Positions 1 through 10,400 of a DNA stretch of 64,000 nt are shown piece by piece. The stretch comes from Polaribacter sp. KT25b (GTDB taxonomy: Bacteria; Bacteroidota; Bacteroidia; Flavobacteriales; Flavobacteriaceae). Positions within the stretch are counted from its first letter, which is position 1. Each line of letters begins with the position of its first letter. The notes beneath the pieces are model-generated. The model was given only the letters and a program-made list of their open reading frames with translations. It had not been told where the DNA came from and made no database searches. The DNA lies in contig NZ_LT629752.1 of NCBI RefSeq assembly GCF_900105145.1, positions 806,001 to 870,000 of the forward strand. The letters run 5' to 3'. Both the position numbers and the translations under genes were made by a program.

Positions 1-501
1 GGAGATTTTGTTTTTGAAGGAATAGAATTTGAATATGACCCTAATAGTTCTACAAATTATTGGGGACAGCTAGATAAAAATTTTACAGAACAAATACCAA
101 CAGATGAAAACGAAGAATCTTATATTTCTTGGAGACCAGCAAAATTTAATGCCGCTTTAAAGTATAGTTTCGGCGAAAGAAGAAGCAAATATTGTTATGA
201 TAATACGTATAAAGATTTTTATACTGATGCTTTAGGTGTTCAACTTTACAGTGTTTTTAGACCGTTAAGTCCGCAAGTTGCACTTACAGGTTTTTATCAA
301 AAATCCATAACAAATAAAATTCACACAAAATTCACATATACAATAGACGATTTTTCTTACGCTAATATTGGAGCAGGATTTTCTGCGCAATTTAGTAGGG
401 TAAATTTTTATGGAATGGTAGATAACATTTTAGAATTTGACAATCTTTCTTCTGCAAATAGTTTATCTTTACAGTTAGGAATTAATGTAATATTTAATTA
501 A
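1..501 (+). CDS. C-terminal part of an outer-membrane beta-barrel protein (DUF5723-like), cut by the window edge
   Basis: An open frame runs from the first base of the window to a TAA at 499-501, so the N-terminus lies outside. The 166 visible residues alternate polar and aromatic residues as in outer-membrane strands and end in a terminal strand finishing IFN, as expected of a Bacteroidota barrel. The piece with WRPAKFNAALKYSF and the later FSAQFSRVNFYGMVDN resemble the C-terminal half of DUF5723 proteins, which are PorV/FadL-like barrels of unknown role. The next gene starts one base after this stop, so the two are probably cotranscribed. The family call is from memory of the pattern; the barrel nature is safer. 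Confidence 0.6.
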   Translation, partial: GDFVFEGIEFEYDPNSSTNYWGQLDKNFTEQIPTDENEESYISWRPAKFNAALKYSFGERRSKYCYDNTYKDFYTDALGVQLYSVFRPLSPQVALTGFYQKSITNKIHTKFTYTIDDFSYANIGAGFSAQFSRVNFYGMVDNILEFDNLSSANSLSLQLGINVIFN

Positions 502-502
502 A

Positions 503-1291
503 ATGATAAAAAAAATAACCTTTTTACTAGTTCTTTTTATAACAAGTTCTCTTTTTAGTCAGCAAATAAATTTAGATAAATATCAATATATAATTGTACC
601 AGTGCAGTTTGATTTTGTAAAAAAAACAGATCAATATCAAACAAGTTCATTAACCAAATTTTTATTAAAAAAGAAAGGGTTTAAAGTTTTTTTAAGTAAT
701 GAAACACTTCCAAATGAATTAAATAATAATAGATGTTTAGCTTTATTTGCAAGTGTAAAAGATGATTCTAGTATGTTTACTATAAAAAATACTATTGAAA
801 TTAAAGATTGTTATGGAATACTTTTATATAGTTCAGAAGTAGGGAAAAGTAAAAATAAAGATTACAAAAAAGGATATCAAGAAGCTATAAGAAAAGCTTA
901 TGAAACCATGACTGATTTTGAGTATAGTTATAATCCTGCTTCAAATAATGTTAAAAATGTGGAAAGAAAAGAAGCAGTTATTGTTGATAAAGTTAAAACA
1001 ATTTCGCCAATAATAGATACTCCTTCTGATGTTAAAATTGAGACTTTAAAAGAAAAAACAACTGTTTCATCTACTACTTTGGATGTTTTATATGCACAAG
1101 CTACAAGTAACGGGTTTCAATTGGTAAATACTACACCAAAAGTGGTTTTTGTACTTTTAAAAACAAATGTAAAAGACATTTTTATTATTAATGAAAAAAA
1201 CGGAATTTTATATAAATTAGGAGATAATTGGGTCGCAGAATTTTATGAAAACAATCAATTAATAACAAAAGAATATCAAATAAAATTCTAA
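503..1291 (+). CDS. Secreted protein of unknown function
   Basis: 262 residues. A Sec signal peptide is visible (KK, then about 12 hydrophobic residues, ending SLFSQQ), so the product is probably periplasmic or outer-membrane associated. The mature part begins with a compact region of about 120 residues (roughly 20-145, including a KGFKVFL strand and an RCLALFASV strand). It is followed by a Ser/Thr/Lys-rich linker (about 145-190) and a C-terminal beta-rich segment ending in KEYQIKF. I do not recognise the family. The ATG sits one base after the stop of the upstream barrel gene, which suggests one operon. The last four bases overlap the convergent rarA gene. Confidence 0.75.
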   Translation: MIKKITFLLVLFITSSLFSQQINLDKYQYIIVPVQFDFVKKTDQYQTSSLTKFLLKKKGFKVFLSNETLPNELNNNRCLALFASVKDDSSMFTIKNTIEIKDCYGILLYSSEVGKSKNKDYKKGYQEAIRKAYETMTDFEYSYNPASNNVKNVERKEAVIVDKVKTISPIIDTPSDVKIETLKEKTTVSSTTLDVLYAQATSNGFQLVNTTPKVVFVLLKTNVKDIFIINEKNGILYKLGDNWVAEFYENNQLITKEYQIKF

Positions 1292-2559
1292 TAATCGTAT
1301 CTATTTTTCCATCTATTTTTTAAAGTTTCTTTAAACTGATTTTCTCTTGCGTTGTTACCTGGTTCATATAATTTTGTGCCAGAAATTTCATCAGGTAAAA
1401 ACTCTTGTTCTACAAAATTATTAGGATAATCATGAGAGTATTTGTAATTTTTACCATAATCTAAATCTTTCATCAATTTAGTTGGCGCGTTTCTTAAATG
1501 TAAAGGAATTGATAAATCTCCTGTTTTTTGCACTAAACCTAAAGCGTTATTTATGGCTAAATATGAAGCATTACTTTTAGGTGAATTTGCTAAATAAACA
1601 GCACACTGACTTAATATAATTCTAGATTCAGGATTCCCAATTACAGATACTGCTTGAAAAGTGTTATTCGCTAAAATTAAAGCAGTTGGGTTTGCATTTC
1701 CAATATCTTCGGATGCTGAGATTAATAATCTTCTTGCAATAAATTTTACATCTTCTCCACCTTCAATCATCCTTGCCAACCAATAAACAGCTCCATTTGG
1801 ATCACTCCCTCTTATTGATTTTATAAATGCAGAAATAATATCATAATGTTGCTCGCCAGTTTTGTCATATCTAGCAGCATTCTTTTGAACTTTCTCTAAA
1901 ACAAGTTTGTTTGTAATTTCAATTTCATCATCCGCAGAAACTAGTAATTCAAAAATATTTAAAAGTTTTCTTGCATCACCACTAGAAACTTGTAATAAAG
2001 CATCCGTTTCTTTTAAAGTAATTTTTTTTGTTGATAAAAATGTATCTTTTTCAATTGCTCTATGTAATAAGGCAACCAAATCATCTTTATCAAAAGAATT
2101 TAAAATATAAACCTGACAACGAGAGAGTAGGGCAGGTATCACTTCAAAACTTGGGTTTTCTGTTGTTGCACCTATTAAAGTAACCCAACCTTTTTCTACG
2201 GCACCTAATAAAGAATCTTGTTGAGATTTGCTAAATCGATGAATTTCATCAATAAATAAAATAGGATTTTTCGTGGTAAATAATCCGCCACTTTTTTTTG
2301 CTTTTTCAATAACTTCTCTAACGTCTTTTACTCCAGAACTAATGGCGCTTAACGTATAAAATGGTCTTTTAGATTCAGTAGCAATAATATTTGCAAGAGT
2401 TGTTTTTCCAATTCCTGGAGGTCCCCATAATATTAAAGACGGAATGATTCCTTGTTTTATCAATTTTGTTAATACACCATTTTTACCCACTAAATGTTGC
2501 TGACTAATATAATCATCAAGTGTTTTAGGTCTAATTCTTTCTGCCAAAGGTTCATTCAT
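1288..2559 (-). CDS. rarA: Replication-associated recombination protein A (RarA/MgsA AAA ATPase)
   Basis: RarA is a clamp-loader-like AAA+ ATPase acting at stalled replication forks. The 423-residue length is normal. Walker A GPPGIGKT is at residues 46-53 and Walker B FIDEIHRF near residue 100. Sensor 1 ([11 protein letters not shown]) and the SRC arginine finger (LLSRCQVY) follow. The C-terminal half carries the RarA tetramerisation region, with [15 protein letters not shown] and the [11 protein letters not shown] motif typical of the family. The gene is convergent with the secreted unknown protein and overlaps it by four bases, so the two transcripts run into each other. It probably has its own short promoter region in the 76 bases before the divergent rhomboid gene. 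Confidence 0.96.
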   Translation of the reverse strand: MNEPLAERIRPKTLDDYISQQHLVGKNGVLTKLIKQGIIPSLILWGPPGIGKTTLANIIATESKRPFYTLSAISSGVKDVREVIEKAKKSGGLFTTKNPILFIDEIHRFSKSQQDSLLGAVEKGWVTLIGATTENPSFEVIPALLSRCQVYILNSFDKDDLVALLHRAIEKDTFLSTKKITLKETDALLQVSSGDARKLLNIFELLVSADDEIEITNKLVLEKVQKNAARYDKTGEQHYDIISAFIKSIRGSDPNGAVYWLARMIEGGEDVKFIARRLLISASEDIGNANPTALILANNTFQAVSVIGNPESRIILSQCAVYLANSPKSNASYLAINNALGLVQKTGDLSIPLHLRNAPTKLMKDLDYGKNYKYSHDYPNNFVEQEFLPDEISGTKLYEPGNNARENQFKETLKNRWKNRYDY

Positions 2560-2635
2560 TCAGTAAAAATAATAAAGATTTCTGACAGATTTTGTATAAA
2601 TCGTATTTGGTTAGATTTTTGTTATTTTGTGACAG

Positions 2636-3331
2636 ATGAAAGACGCACAAAAACTAAACTCTTCAAGATTATTTTTAGTAGTTCCAATTGTATATGTGGT
2701 TTCAATTTGGGTAATTTATTGGATAGAAATACAATTTAATCTTAATTTTAATAAGTTTGGGGTATATCCCAGAACATTAGAAGGTTTTAGAGGTATTTTC
2801 TTAACACATTTTATCCATAGTGATACCGGTCATCTTTTTAATAACTCAATTCCTCTATTCGTCCTTTTATGTAGCCTTTTTTATTTTTATAAAGAAGTTG
2901 CTTACAAAGTTTTATTAATTGGAGGTTTTTTAACAGGATTTTTAACTTGGATGATTGCAAGAGATTCTTATCACATAGGCGCAAGTGGAATAGTTTATCT
3001 CCTTTTTAGTTTTGTCTTTTTTAGTGGGATAATAAGAAAACACTACAGATTAGTTGCACTTTCATTAATTATTATATTTCTCTACGGAAGTATGATTTGG
3101 TATGTTTTACCCATAAAAGATGGTATGTCTTGGGAAGGACATTTATCTGGTTTTTTAATAGGTTTTGTTTTTGCTATTATATATCGAAAAAAAGGAATTG
3201 TAAAAGAAGAACATCAATTTATAGAAACTGAATTCGATCTATTATTTGATGAAGATGGTAATTTTTCTCCACCAAATATAGAAGAATTAGAAAAAATTGA
3301 AGAGAAAAGAATTGAAATAGCAGAAGAATGA
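2636..3331 (+). CDS. Rhomboid-family intramembrane serine protease
   Basis: 231 residues with about six hydrophobic segments. The catalytic pair of rhomboids is present: GASG at 115-118 with Ser117 as nucleophile in one helix, and His169 in GHLSG in the last helix. The HLFNNS segment at about 66-71 matches the conserved H-x-x-x-N region in the second helix that forms the oxyanion pocket. Rhomboids cleave membrane-anchored substrates within the lipid bilayer; the substrate here cannot be inferred. The C-terminus is a 40-residue acidic cytoplasmic tail (EELEKIEEKRIEIAEE). It is divergent from rarA and convergent with the RlmB gene. Confidence 0.92.
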   Translation: MKDAQKLNSSRLFLVVPIVYVVSIWVIYWIEIQFNLNFNKFGVYPRTLEGFRGIFLTHFIHSDTGHLFNNSIPLFVLLCSLFYFYKEVAYKVLLIGGFLTGFLTWMIARDSYHIGASGIVYLLFSFVFFSGIIRKHYRLVALSLIIIFLYGSMIWYVLPIKDGMSWEGHLSGFLIGFVFAIIYRKKGIVKEEHQFIETEFDLLFDEDGNFSPPNIEELEKIEEKRIEIAEE

Positions 3332-3363
3332 TAGGGGAGAAGTACTCAAATATTTAAATCTAC

Positions 3364-4110
3364 TTACAGCTTATTTATTCTTTGTCTTACAGATTCATAT
3401 AAAAAAGCCCCACAAGCCACGGAAACATTTAAAGAAGCAATTTCACCCAACAAAGGTAATTTAGCTTTATAATTTACCATTTTTAAAACAGAAGGATTTA
3501 CTCCTTTATCTTCAGAGCCCATAACTATTGCTATTGGTTGGTTAAAGTCGATATCATAAATTAAATCCTCAGTTTTTTCTGTTGCAGCAACAGTTTTAAT
3601 ATCGGATGCTTGTAGTAAGTATAAAGCATCTTTGATGTGATCTACTTTACAAATAGGAACTTTAAATGCAGCTCCAGCTGAGGTTTTAACGGTTTCAGCA
3701 TTTACAGGTGCACTTCCATTTTTTTGGATTATTATTCCGTTAACTCCAGTACATTCTGCAGTTCTTATAATTGCTCCAAAATTTCGAACATCAGAAAGTT
3801 GGTCTAAAACCAAAAATAAAGGAATTTTATCGCTTTCAATTGTATCCTCAATTAATCTTTCTAAGTCATAAAAATCAATTGGTGATATTTGTGCAACTGC
3901 TCCTTGATGATTATTGTTTTTAGATAATCTATCTAATTTTTCTACAGGTACTAAACTTGTAGTAATTTTTTTCTCTTTTATGATTTTATCTAATATATAA
4001 AATAGATTTCCTCTTAATCCTTTCTGTAGGTATATTTTGTTAATCGTAGCATCACTTTCTATTGCTTCAATGATTGCTCTAATACCAAAAATTGTAGTGT
4101 TTTCTTTCAT
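3364..4110 (-). CDS. rlmB: 23S rRNA 2'-O-methyltransferase of the TrmH/RlmB SPOUT family
   Basis: 248 residues, the RlmB length. The N-terminal substrate-binding domain (FGIRAIIEAI) is followed by a SPOUT catalytic domain with all three knot motifs: motif 1 NFGAIIRTAE, motif 2 VMGSEDKGV and motif 3 LPLLGEIASLNVSVA. RlmB-type enzymes methylate the ribose of G2251 in the 23S P loop using SAM. Paralogues acting on tRNA share the fold, so the exact target is inferred. The gene ends 33 bases from the rhomboid stop. It is read in the same direction as the Sus operon upstream but is separated from it by an intrinsic terminator. Confidence 0.9.
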   Translation of the reverse strand: MKENTTIFGIRAIIEAIESDATINKIYLQKGLRGNLFYILDKIIKEKKITTSLVPVEKLDRLSKNNNHQGAVAQISPIDFYDLERLIEDTIESDKIPLFLVLDQLSDVRNFGAIIRTAECTGVNGIIIQKNGSAPVNAETVKTSAGAAFKVPICKVDHIKDALYLLQASDIKTVAATEKTEDLIYDIDFNQPIAIVMGSEDKGVNPSVLKMVNYKAKLPLLGEIASLNVSVACGAFLYESVRQRINKL

Positions 4111-4120
4111 GTGTACTTAT

Positions 4121-4160
4121 AAAAAACCTCTTAGAATAATTATATTCTAAGAGGTTTAAT
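4121..4160 (-). terminator. Intrinsic terminator of the SusC/SusD operon
   Basis: The arms 4124-4137 and 4144-4157 form a perfect 14-bp stem with a 6-base loop. Read on the minus strand the hairpin is followed by six T. It lies 27 bases beyond the stop of the last lipoprotein gene, so it most likely ends the Sus operon before rlmB. Confidence 0.85.
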
Positions 4161-4183
4161 TATTAAATGTAAATTATTTTATA

Positions 4184-5077
4184 TTACTCTTGGTATACTA
4201 ATGTATTACTTGCATCATATATTGAATACAAACCACCAGATACAACAATTTTACCTACTACATTTTCACCACCAGCACCACCGTTACTGATTGGGCTATC
4301 TGTAGTATAAAGACCTTCTAAATCAATTACTGCTAAAAATTTACCTTTTTTACCAACAGATAATTTCATTGGAAAATCAATGCCAGCAGCAACACCATTA
4401 TCATCCCAGTAATCTACAACTATATTGTGAGTACCATCAGATAAAACTCCGCTAACTAAAGAACTTCCATCAACAAAATGATCAACAAATTCAGGGCAGT
4501 TACCGGTAAACATATAAGCTTCAAAGGTATCTAAGTAAGCATCAAAATCAGCATCACATAAATGATCATCTTCCACTCCGTTATCCCACTCTAATTGCAT
4601 AGTTAATTGATCGTCTGTTGCGTTAGCAACAGTAACAGTAACTTCTTTAGTAGTGCCTACAACACCTATCATAGCAGCCATTGACTCTAATTCAAATGTA
4701 GCTGTTTTATTATCAGCTTCAAAATCAGTTAAAGCTATAATTTCTACAGAACCTGTAGATTCGTGAGCAGCTATTACAACTTCACCACCAATAGGTCCAT
4801 AATCTCCTGCTGAATAAGCAGCAAATTCATAATCAACACCTTCAACAGCATTTCCACCAGTTTGTAACAATTTAAATTGCATAGGTTTAGATGTAGGGGT
4901 GCCAGTAGTTATTGTTATAGTAGAAGATTCACCTTCTGTTACTGTTACAGCCGTAGTTGATATATCTACAGTTGATTTATCATTTCTAGGAAGTACAACA
5001 TCTTCAACTGTTTCACACGATAAAAATAAAGGTGTAAAAAGTAAAAGTGAAATTCCAGTTTTTAATATTTTATTCAT
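4184..5077 (-). CDS. Surface or periplasmic lipoprotein at the end of the Sus operon, Calx-beta-like region
   Basis: 297 residues with a lipoprotein signal (LFLSC, lipid-anchoring Cys20). Residues about 40-150 look like one Calx-beta/immunoglobulin-like unit: V-T-E-G-E start, an AVEGVDYEF segment and a strand-rich end. The second half has Asp/Asn-rich stretches (WDNGVEDDHLCDADFD) and a VYTDSP-type strand pattern. It is the last gene of the susC-susD-lipoprotein-lipoprotein operon, 11 bases after the previous gene. Proteins in this position often help bind the substrate at the cell surface. No glycan-binding family is recognisable, and the substrate is unknown. Confidence 0.8.
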   Translation of the reverse strand: MNKILKTGISLLLFTPLFLSCETVEDVVLPRNDKSTVDISTTAVTVTEGESSTITITTGTPTSKPMQFKLLQTGGNAVEGVDYEFAAYSAGDYGPIGGEVVIAAHESTGSVEIIALTDFEADNKTATFELESMAAMIGVVGTTKEVTVTVANATDDQLTMQLEWDNGVEDDHLCDADFDAYLDTFEAYMFTGNCPEFVDHFVDGSSLVSGVLSDGTHNIVVDYWDDNGVAAGIDFPMKLSVGKKGKFLAVIDLEGLYTTDSPISNGGAGGENVVGKIVVSGGLYSIYDASNTLVYQE

Positions 5078-5088
5078 CTTATGTTTTT

Positions 5089-5928
5089 TTAGTTTTTAGT
5101 ATATACAGCATCATAAATCCCCCAAGTTTCAGCAGGAGATACGCTATAAGTTAAAGTAAAATTACCATTAGAATCTACAGTACCTGCTAAACCATTAGCA
5201 CCTGCAGCTCCAGTAACTTGATTTGAGTATGTGTCAGCTAAGTCATGAGAAGTTATAAATAAATCACCACATATGTCTGTAAAACGTACTCCTGGACTTA
5301 AAGGCCAATGACCTACATAAGGAGATTCAAAATAGTTTACGTCTAAAGCAGTCAAAGTAATACCTGTTCTAGTAGTTACAGAACCAGTGTTTCTTCTAGT
5401 AATTGTAACATCATATGTTGATGCATCTAATGTAGATTTACAACCAACAAATGTAATTCTCATTTGTTTTGATGCCTCAGAAACTACAACTCCATTTACA
5501 GAAGTACTAACGTTTAATACCAATAATGTAGGTTGCGTTAAGTTAAAACCTCCTGTATTTAAGTCTATAGGTACTCCAGCAAAACTAGATCCAGCAGGTA
5601 TTGTTACTGTCGTAGAAGGTAAAGAATATTCACCACCTTCAATAGCGGTTGTTTCTGGATCTACAGAAATCGTTAAACTGATATCCGATTGTGTAGGAGA
5701 ACCGTCTGATGTTCCTAAGACATCGATAGGATAGTTATTGTTTAAAGTCCCTATGTCAGAAAAATAGCTTTCACTTACTGTTGCTTGTGCCCAACCAACA
5801 ATAGTCGGAGCACTTCCTCCATTGGTCAAGTCAGATCCTGATAAATCATTAGAACCTAATTCAGTACAAGAAGTAAAGAAGAATGAGCTGATGATAGCAG
5901 AAAATAATATTAATTTTATTTTTTTCAT
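5089..5928 (-). CDS. Lipoprotein encoded directly after SusD, probable accessory surface protein
   Basis: 279 residues with a lipoprotein signal peptide (FFFTSC, Cys21) followed by an Asn/Ser/Gly-rich spacer of about 20 residues, as in surface-exposed Bacteroidota lipoproteins. The body is beta-rich and resembles the domain found in small lipoproteins next to SusD (EGGEYSLPSTTVTIPAGSSF looks like a Calx-beta/DUF1735-type strand pair). Two cysteines (VGCKS and DICGD) could form a disulfide. The gap to susD is 24 bases, consistent with one transcript. The function is unknown; I infer substrate recognition for the SusCD complex. Confidence 0.78.
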   Translation of the reverse strand: MKKIKLILFSAIISSFFFTSCTELGSNDLSGSDLTNGGSAPTIVGWAQATVSESYFSDIGTLNNNYPIDVLGTSDGSPTQSDISLTISVDPETTAIEGGEYSLPSTTVTIPAGSSFAGVPIDLNTGGFNLTQPTLLVLNVSTSVNGVVVSEASKQMRITFVGCKSTLDASTYDVTITRRNTGSVTTRTGITLTALDVNYFESPYVGHWPLSPGVRFTDICGDLFITSHDLADTYSNQVTGAAGANGLAGTVDSNGNFTLTYSVSPAETWGIYDAVYTKN

Positions 5929-5952
5929 GATATATTTTGTTATGTTAGTTTA

Positions 5953-7455
5953 TTATTTTTGATAAAAGATAGCAGGTGCAAAGATTGCTGAAGCAGCAAC
6001 CGCAGGCACATTTGCTGTGTTACCATTTAATTCAGAAGTAGGATACAACAAACGGTAAGGTCTGTGAGCTTGTGTCGCTAATGTAGGTAAAGGTGCATCA
6101 GGGAAACCTGTTCTGTTATGTTCTATAAATATCTCAGCACCATCAATTCCATGAAGAGCTGTCCATTTTTGTCTTATAATAGCTTCTAAATTATCAGATG
6201 CACTCCAACCAATACCACTAATACCAGATATTCCAGTAAGGTAAGTTGTAGCGTCTAAACCATAGTAAGCAAAAGAACTACTAATTCCGTTTTCAAAAAA
6301 TGTTTGAGCACTACCAGAAATATTTCCATTTAAGGCTGCTTCAGCTTGTAAAAATAAGCTTTCAGCTGCAGAAAAGTATAATCCATCTTGAGAAGGATCT
6401 GCTAATAAACCAGCTCCGATATAAGATAGTCCAATATTTTCATCTACTGGGTCATCCGCACCTTGTATTACACCTTGGTAATCTCCTCCACTACCTGAAG
6501 CAGTATTAAAGAATGCTGCTATACGACCATCAAAAGCTCCTACTGGAGAAACAGCACTACTTGCTTTTAAATATTCTATAAAATATTGAGATCCAACAAT
6601 AAATCTATTAGTGTTAGTTTGGTTTCCATCAGTAGAAAAACCATAAATTTCCCAAAAATAGTTTTGTTGTCCATTACCATTTGTGTATCCAGGATTAGTA
6701 GTTATATTTTCACCAACTCCTAAGAAAGGTAAAGATTTAACAGCACCCCAGCTTGATGATACCCAAGATTGAACATCTCCATCAGATGAAGAAGAAGCTC
6801 TAACTAATAGTTTTAATCTTAATGTATTTGCGAATTTCTTCCACATATCCATATCTCCACCTAACATAACATCACTTGAACCAGGATTAACAGCTTCTAA
6901 ACCAGCACCATCAATTAGGGTAATAGCTTCTGTTAATTCTATAAATAAAGATTTATAAATATCTGAAGCTGCATCATAAGCTGGTTGATAATTTTCTCCT
7001 CTTTGAAAAGCTTCTGAGTAAGGAGCATCTCCATAAATATCAACAACATATTGCATTGTTTGAGCTTTTAAAACTTTAGCAATTGCAGTAAAATAAACGT
7101 TTTCTGGTGAGTCTATATTAATTACAGCTTGTAGTTTATCTGATGCTAAATAAGCATTATTCCATATTCCACCATAAAAAGTAGCGGTTACATTAAATCT
7201 GTATTCATCAACATTACCACCAGTAAAGTTAGTAACATCACCAGCCCATTGATTCATTAAAGTTAAACCAAATCTATTTTGAGTACCTGCTTTTGCTGAA
7301 TATGAACCATTTTGCGCAGCTGGTAGTATTAATTCTGGTCCAACTACATCCGCTGTAGGGTCGTTTGGACTTGTATTAACATCTAAGTAGTCTGAACAAG
7401 AAAATATACTTGTAAGAACAAATAGTGTTAAAATATATTTATTAATTAATTTCAT
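5953..7455 (-). CDS. SusD/RagB-like nutrient-binding outer-membrane lipoprotein (SusD-like 2 type)
   Basis: 500 residues with a lipoprotein signal (SIFSC, Cys20) followed by SDYLDVNTSPNDPT, the characteristic start of the SusD-like 2 family. The N-terminal half is helical (TPR-like: YFTAIAKVLKAQTMQYVVDIYGDAPYSEA). The C-terminal part holds the WTALHGIDGAEIFIEHNRTGFP segment typical of this subgroup. SusD proteins form the lid over the SusC transporter at the cell surface and deliver oligosaccharides or peptides. It follows susC by 14 bases. No glycoside hydrolase or peptidase gene lies beside it, so the cargo cannot be assigned. Confidence 0.95.
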   Translation of the reverse strand: MKLINKYILTLFVLTSIFSCSDYLDVNTSPNDPTADVVGPELILPAAQNGSYSAKAGTQNRFGLTLMNQWAGDVTNFTGGNVDEYRFNVTATFYGGIWNNAYLASDKLQAVINIDSPENVYFTAIAKVLKAQTMQYVVDIYGDAPYSEAFQRGENYQPAYDAASDIYKSLFIELTEAITLIDGAGLEAVNPGSSDVMLGGDMDMWKKFANTLRLKLLVRASSSSDGDVQSWVSSSWGAVKSLPFLGVGENITTNPGYTNGNGQQNYFWEIYGFSTDGNQTNTNRFIVGSQYFIEYLKASSAVSPVGAFDGRIAAFFNTASGSGGDYQGVIQGADDPVDENIGLSYIGAGLLADPSQDGLYFSAAESLFLQAEAALNGNISGSAQTFFENGISSSFAYYGLDATTYLTGISGISGIGWSASDNLEAIIRQKWTALHGIDGAEIFIEHNRTGFPDAPLPTLATQAHRPYRLLYPTSELNGNTANVPAVAASAIFAPAIFYQK

Positions 7456-7469
7456 GATTATATATATTT

Positions 7470-10400
7470 TTAAAATGTTAAGTTAAGGTTTAGACCGAAT
7501 GTTCTAGTATTTGGGTAATTACCAACTGTACTAAGTCCTACACCATTACCACCTTGATTAGACGCTTCTGGATCTGCATAACCTCTATTTTCAGCAGATA
7601 AAATTGTAAATGGGTTTCTTGCAACAGCTGTTACAGACAAACCTGATACTCCAGTACCATCTAAATAAGCTTTAGGCATTGTGTAAGAAAGAGAAATTTC
7701 TCTTACTTTTAAAGCGGTTGCGTCTAAAACAAAGTTTCTAGCAATATCAGAATATCTACCTGAATAATAGTTTAAGAATGCACTATCGTCTGGTCCTCCA
7801 GTAACAACTGAAGTGTTAGTTGTATATACACCTGGAGAAGTTTCAATAACTGAATTAGGGAAAATAAATCCGTTTCTACCATTTTCAGCAGATTCAACTA
7901 AGTAACCTGACCATGCTAATTGTGATTTTGTTCCTGAATAGAAAGAATGACCAGTTCTATAATCTGCAGTAACAGATAAAGTAAAGTCTTTATATCTTAA
8001 AGATCCATTAAAGTTTAAGATATAATCTGGAGTAGTTTTTCCTAATATTTGAAGTTCTTCAGAAACTAATGGATCACCATTAGTATCTACAACAACGTGT
8101 CCTTCAGGGTCATATACATAGTCACTACCTTTTATTATTGGAAATTGCTCTCCTACTTCTGCAAAGATACCAACAGTACCACCAGCTACTTGTACTTCAT
8201 CACTTTGGTCAGAAACCTTTGTAACTTCCATTCTACTTGCAGCGTATGATGCATTAAGTAATAACGTCCAGTTTTCAGTATCAATAGGTGTTAACCCTAA
8301 ATCAATTTCAATACCTTTTGTATCTGCCGCTCCAATATTAATTGTATTAGAAGTTAATCCTGATGCATAAGATGTACTAATTTCACTAATTTGATCTGTT
8401 GTAGATCCAATATAACCGGATACATCAAATCTAATTTTTCTTTTTAAGAACTCTGCTGTCAATCCAAATTCATGGCTATTAGTAAACTCAGGCTTTAAGT
8501 TAGGGTCAGTAATACTTGCAGATGGTAAAAATGCATTTGCAGTTCCAAAAGGATATGTTCCATAAAAAGTACCACTAGCTTGAGAATATAAGTTATTAGT
8601 ATCATATGCGCTAACAGCATTTGCGTTACCAACCTGTACAAAACTATAAGATAATTTTATTCTATCAATTACGTCATTATCTGTTAAGCTTTCAAATGCT
8701 TTTGTAGGTATAAAAGATACACCTGCACTTGGATAAAAGAAGTTTTGACCATTTAAAGTAGATAACCAGTCATTTCTAGCAGTAGCATTTAGGAATAAAT
8801 AATCCTTATAACCTAAAGTAACATCTGCAAAAATAGCTTGTTGTCTAGATATTGTTTTAGAATCCGTAGCAGGATTTGTATTAATAACATTTTGAATGTT
8901 ATATAGACCAGGAATTGTTAAATTTGTACCACTTTGACCATTATTGGTAGTTGTAGTTTGGTTTACAGTAGCACCTAAATTTGCATTTAAATTAAAATCT
9001 TCAGTTAATTGATAATCGAAATTAGCAATAAGATCTGAGTAAAGTCTAATATAAGAACTAGTATTAGATCCATAAGAAGATGTGATTGTTCTTGTAAATC
9101 CACTTAAATCAGAAACAGATGTAGGATCTACATAACCATTATTGTAGTTATATCCACTACCTGTAGAAGAATAAAGACTTGTTGTAGATCTTATATTAAT
9201 GTTATCATTTACTTTATAACCTAAATTAACACTTGCATTAATTCTGTCACTAAGAGAAAAAGTTCTAATGTTTTTACGATTCCAATAAGGACTATCAAAA
9301 TAACCATTCCAGTGTGTAGCATTATTCCCATCTGAGAATTGACTTAAGTCAATATTAGTTGCTGTATGTAATAAATCACCATATAAGCTAGTACCAGCAT
9401 TTTGAGTTCTAAAAGTTACATATTGAATATTTCCTTCTAAACTAAATTTACCTAGTTGCTTACCAGCTCTTAAAGAAATAGTTGTTCTTTTTTGTGTATC
9501 ATCTTCAATAATAAATTCTCTATTTAAATGGGAAACACTAAAGTTAGCATAACCATCTTCTAAATTACCACCGCTAATCGAAGCAGAGTAATTTTGAGTG
9601 TTTCCAGTCTGAAAGAACTCACCAATATTGTCTGATCCTAAAGTTTCATAAGGAGAATAGCGGAATGTACCATCTTCTAAAGGTAAACCAACAGGAATAC
9701 TTGATCCGTCAAATTCAGGACCCCAAGCTCCATTTTCATATACAAAGTGTTGAAAAAGACCAGCACTAGCCCAACCTTGACCGTATCTAGTTTGTCTCTC
9801 TGGTAAATATGCATAACTTTCAAATTCTGAAGAAGTTTTGATATTTATTGTATATCCTTTTTCAGAACCGTTTCCACCTTTTTTTGTGTTAACAATAACC
9901 ACACCATTTGATCCTCTTGGACCATATAATGCAGCTCCATTTGCACCTTTTAAAACGTTAACATTTTCAATGATGTCTGGATCTAAAGCGAAAAATAAAG
10001 CAGCTGTAGATGGTACACCATCAATTACAACAAGAGCTTCGTTATTTGCAGAAAAAGACCTCATACCTCTTAAAGTAATAGTAAAGTCTTGGTTTACACC
10101 ACTACTTACTTGTCTTACGTCTAAACCAGATACTTTACCTGTTAATGCAGCTGCTAAATTTTGTGCACCAGCTTTGGTAAGCTCTTCTGCTTTTACCACT
10201 TGGTTAGAAGTTGTTAACTCATCTGGTTTTCTTTTAATACCAAATGCTGTAACAACAATTTCATCTAATACACTAGAATCTTCTTCCATAGCAACATTAA
10301 TGCTATTCGAGCTACCAACAGTTTTTTGAACCATTTTGTAACCAAGATATCTAAAAACCAAAACATCTCCTGCTTTAGCTTTTATAGAGTATTTTCCGTC

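Noticed and set aside
9838..10329. 163-codon plus-strand frame inside the SusC gene.
   Set aside because: It lies antisense to the highly conserved plug region and has a reverse-complement codon bias; a shadow.
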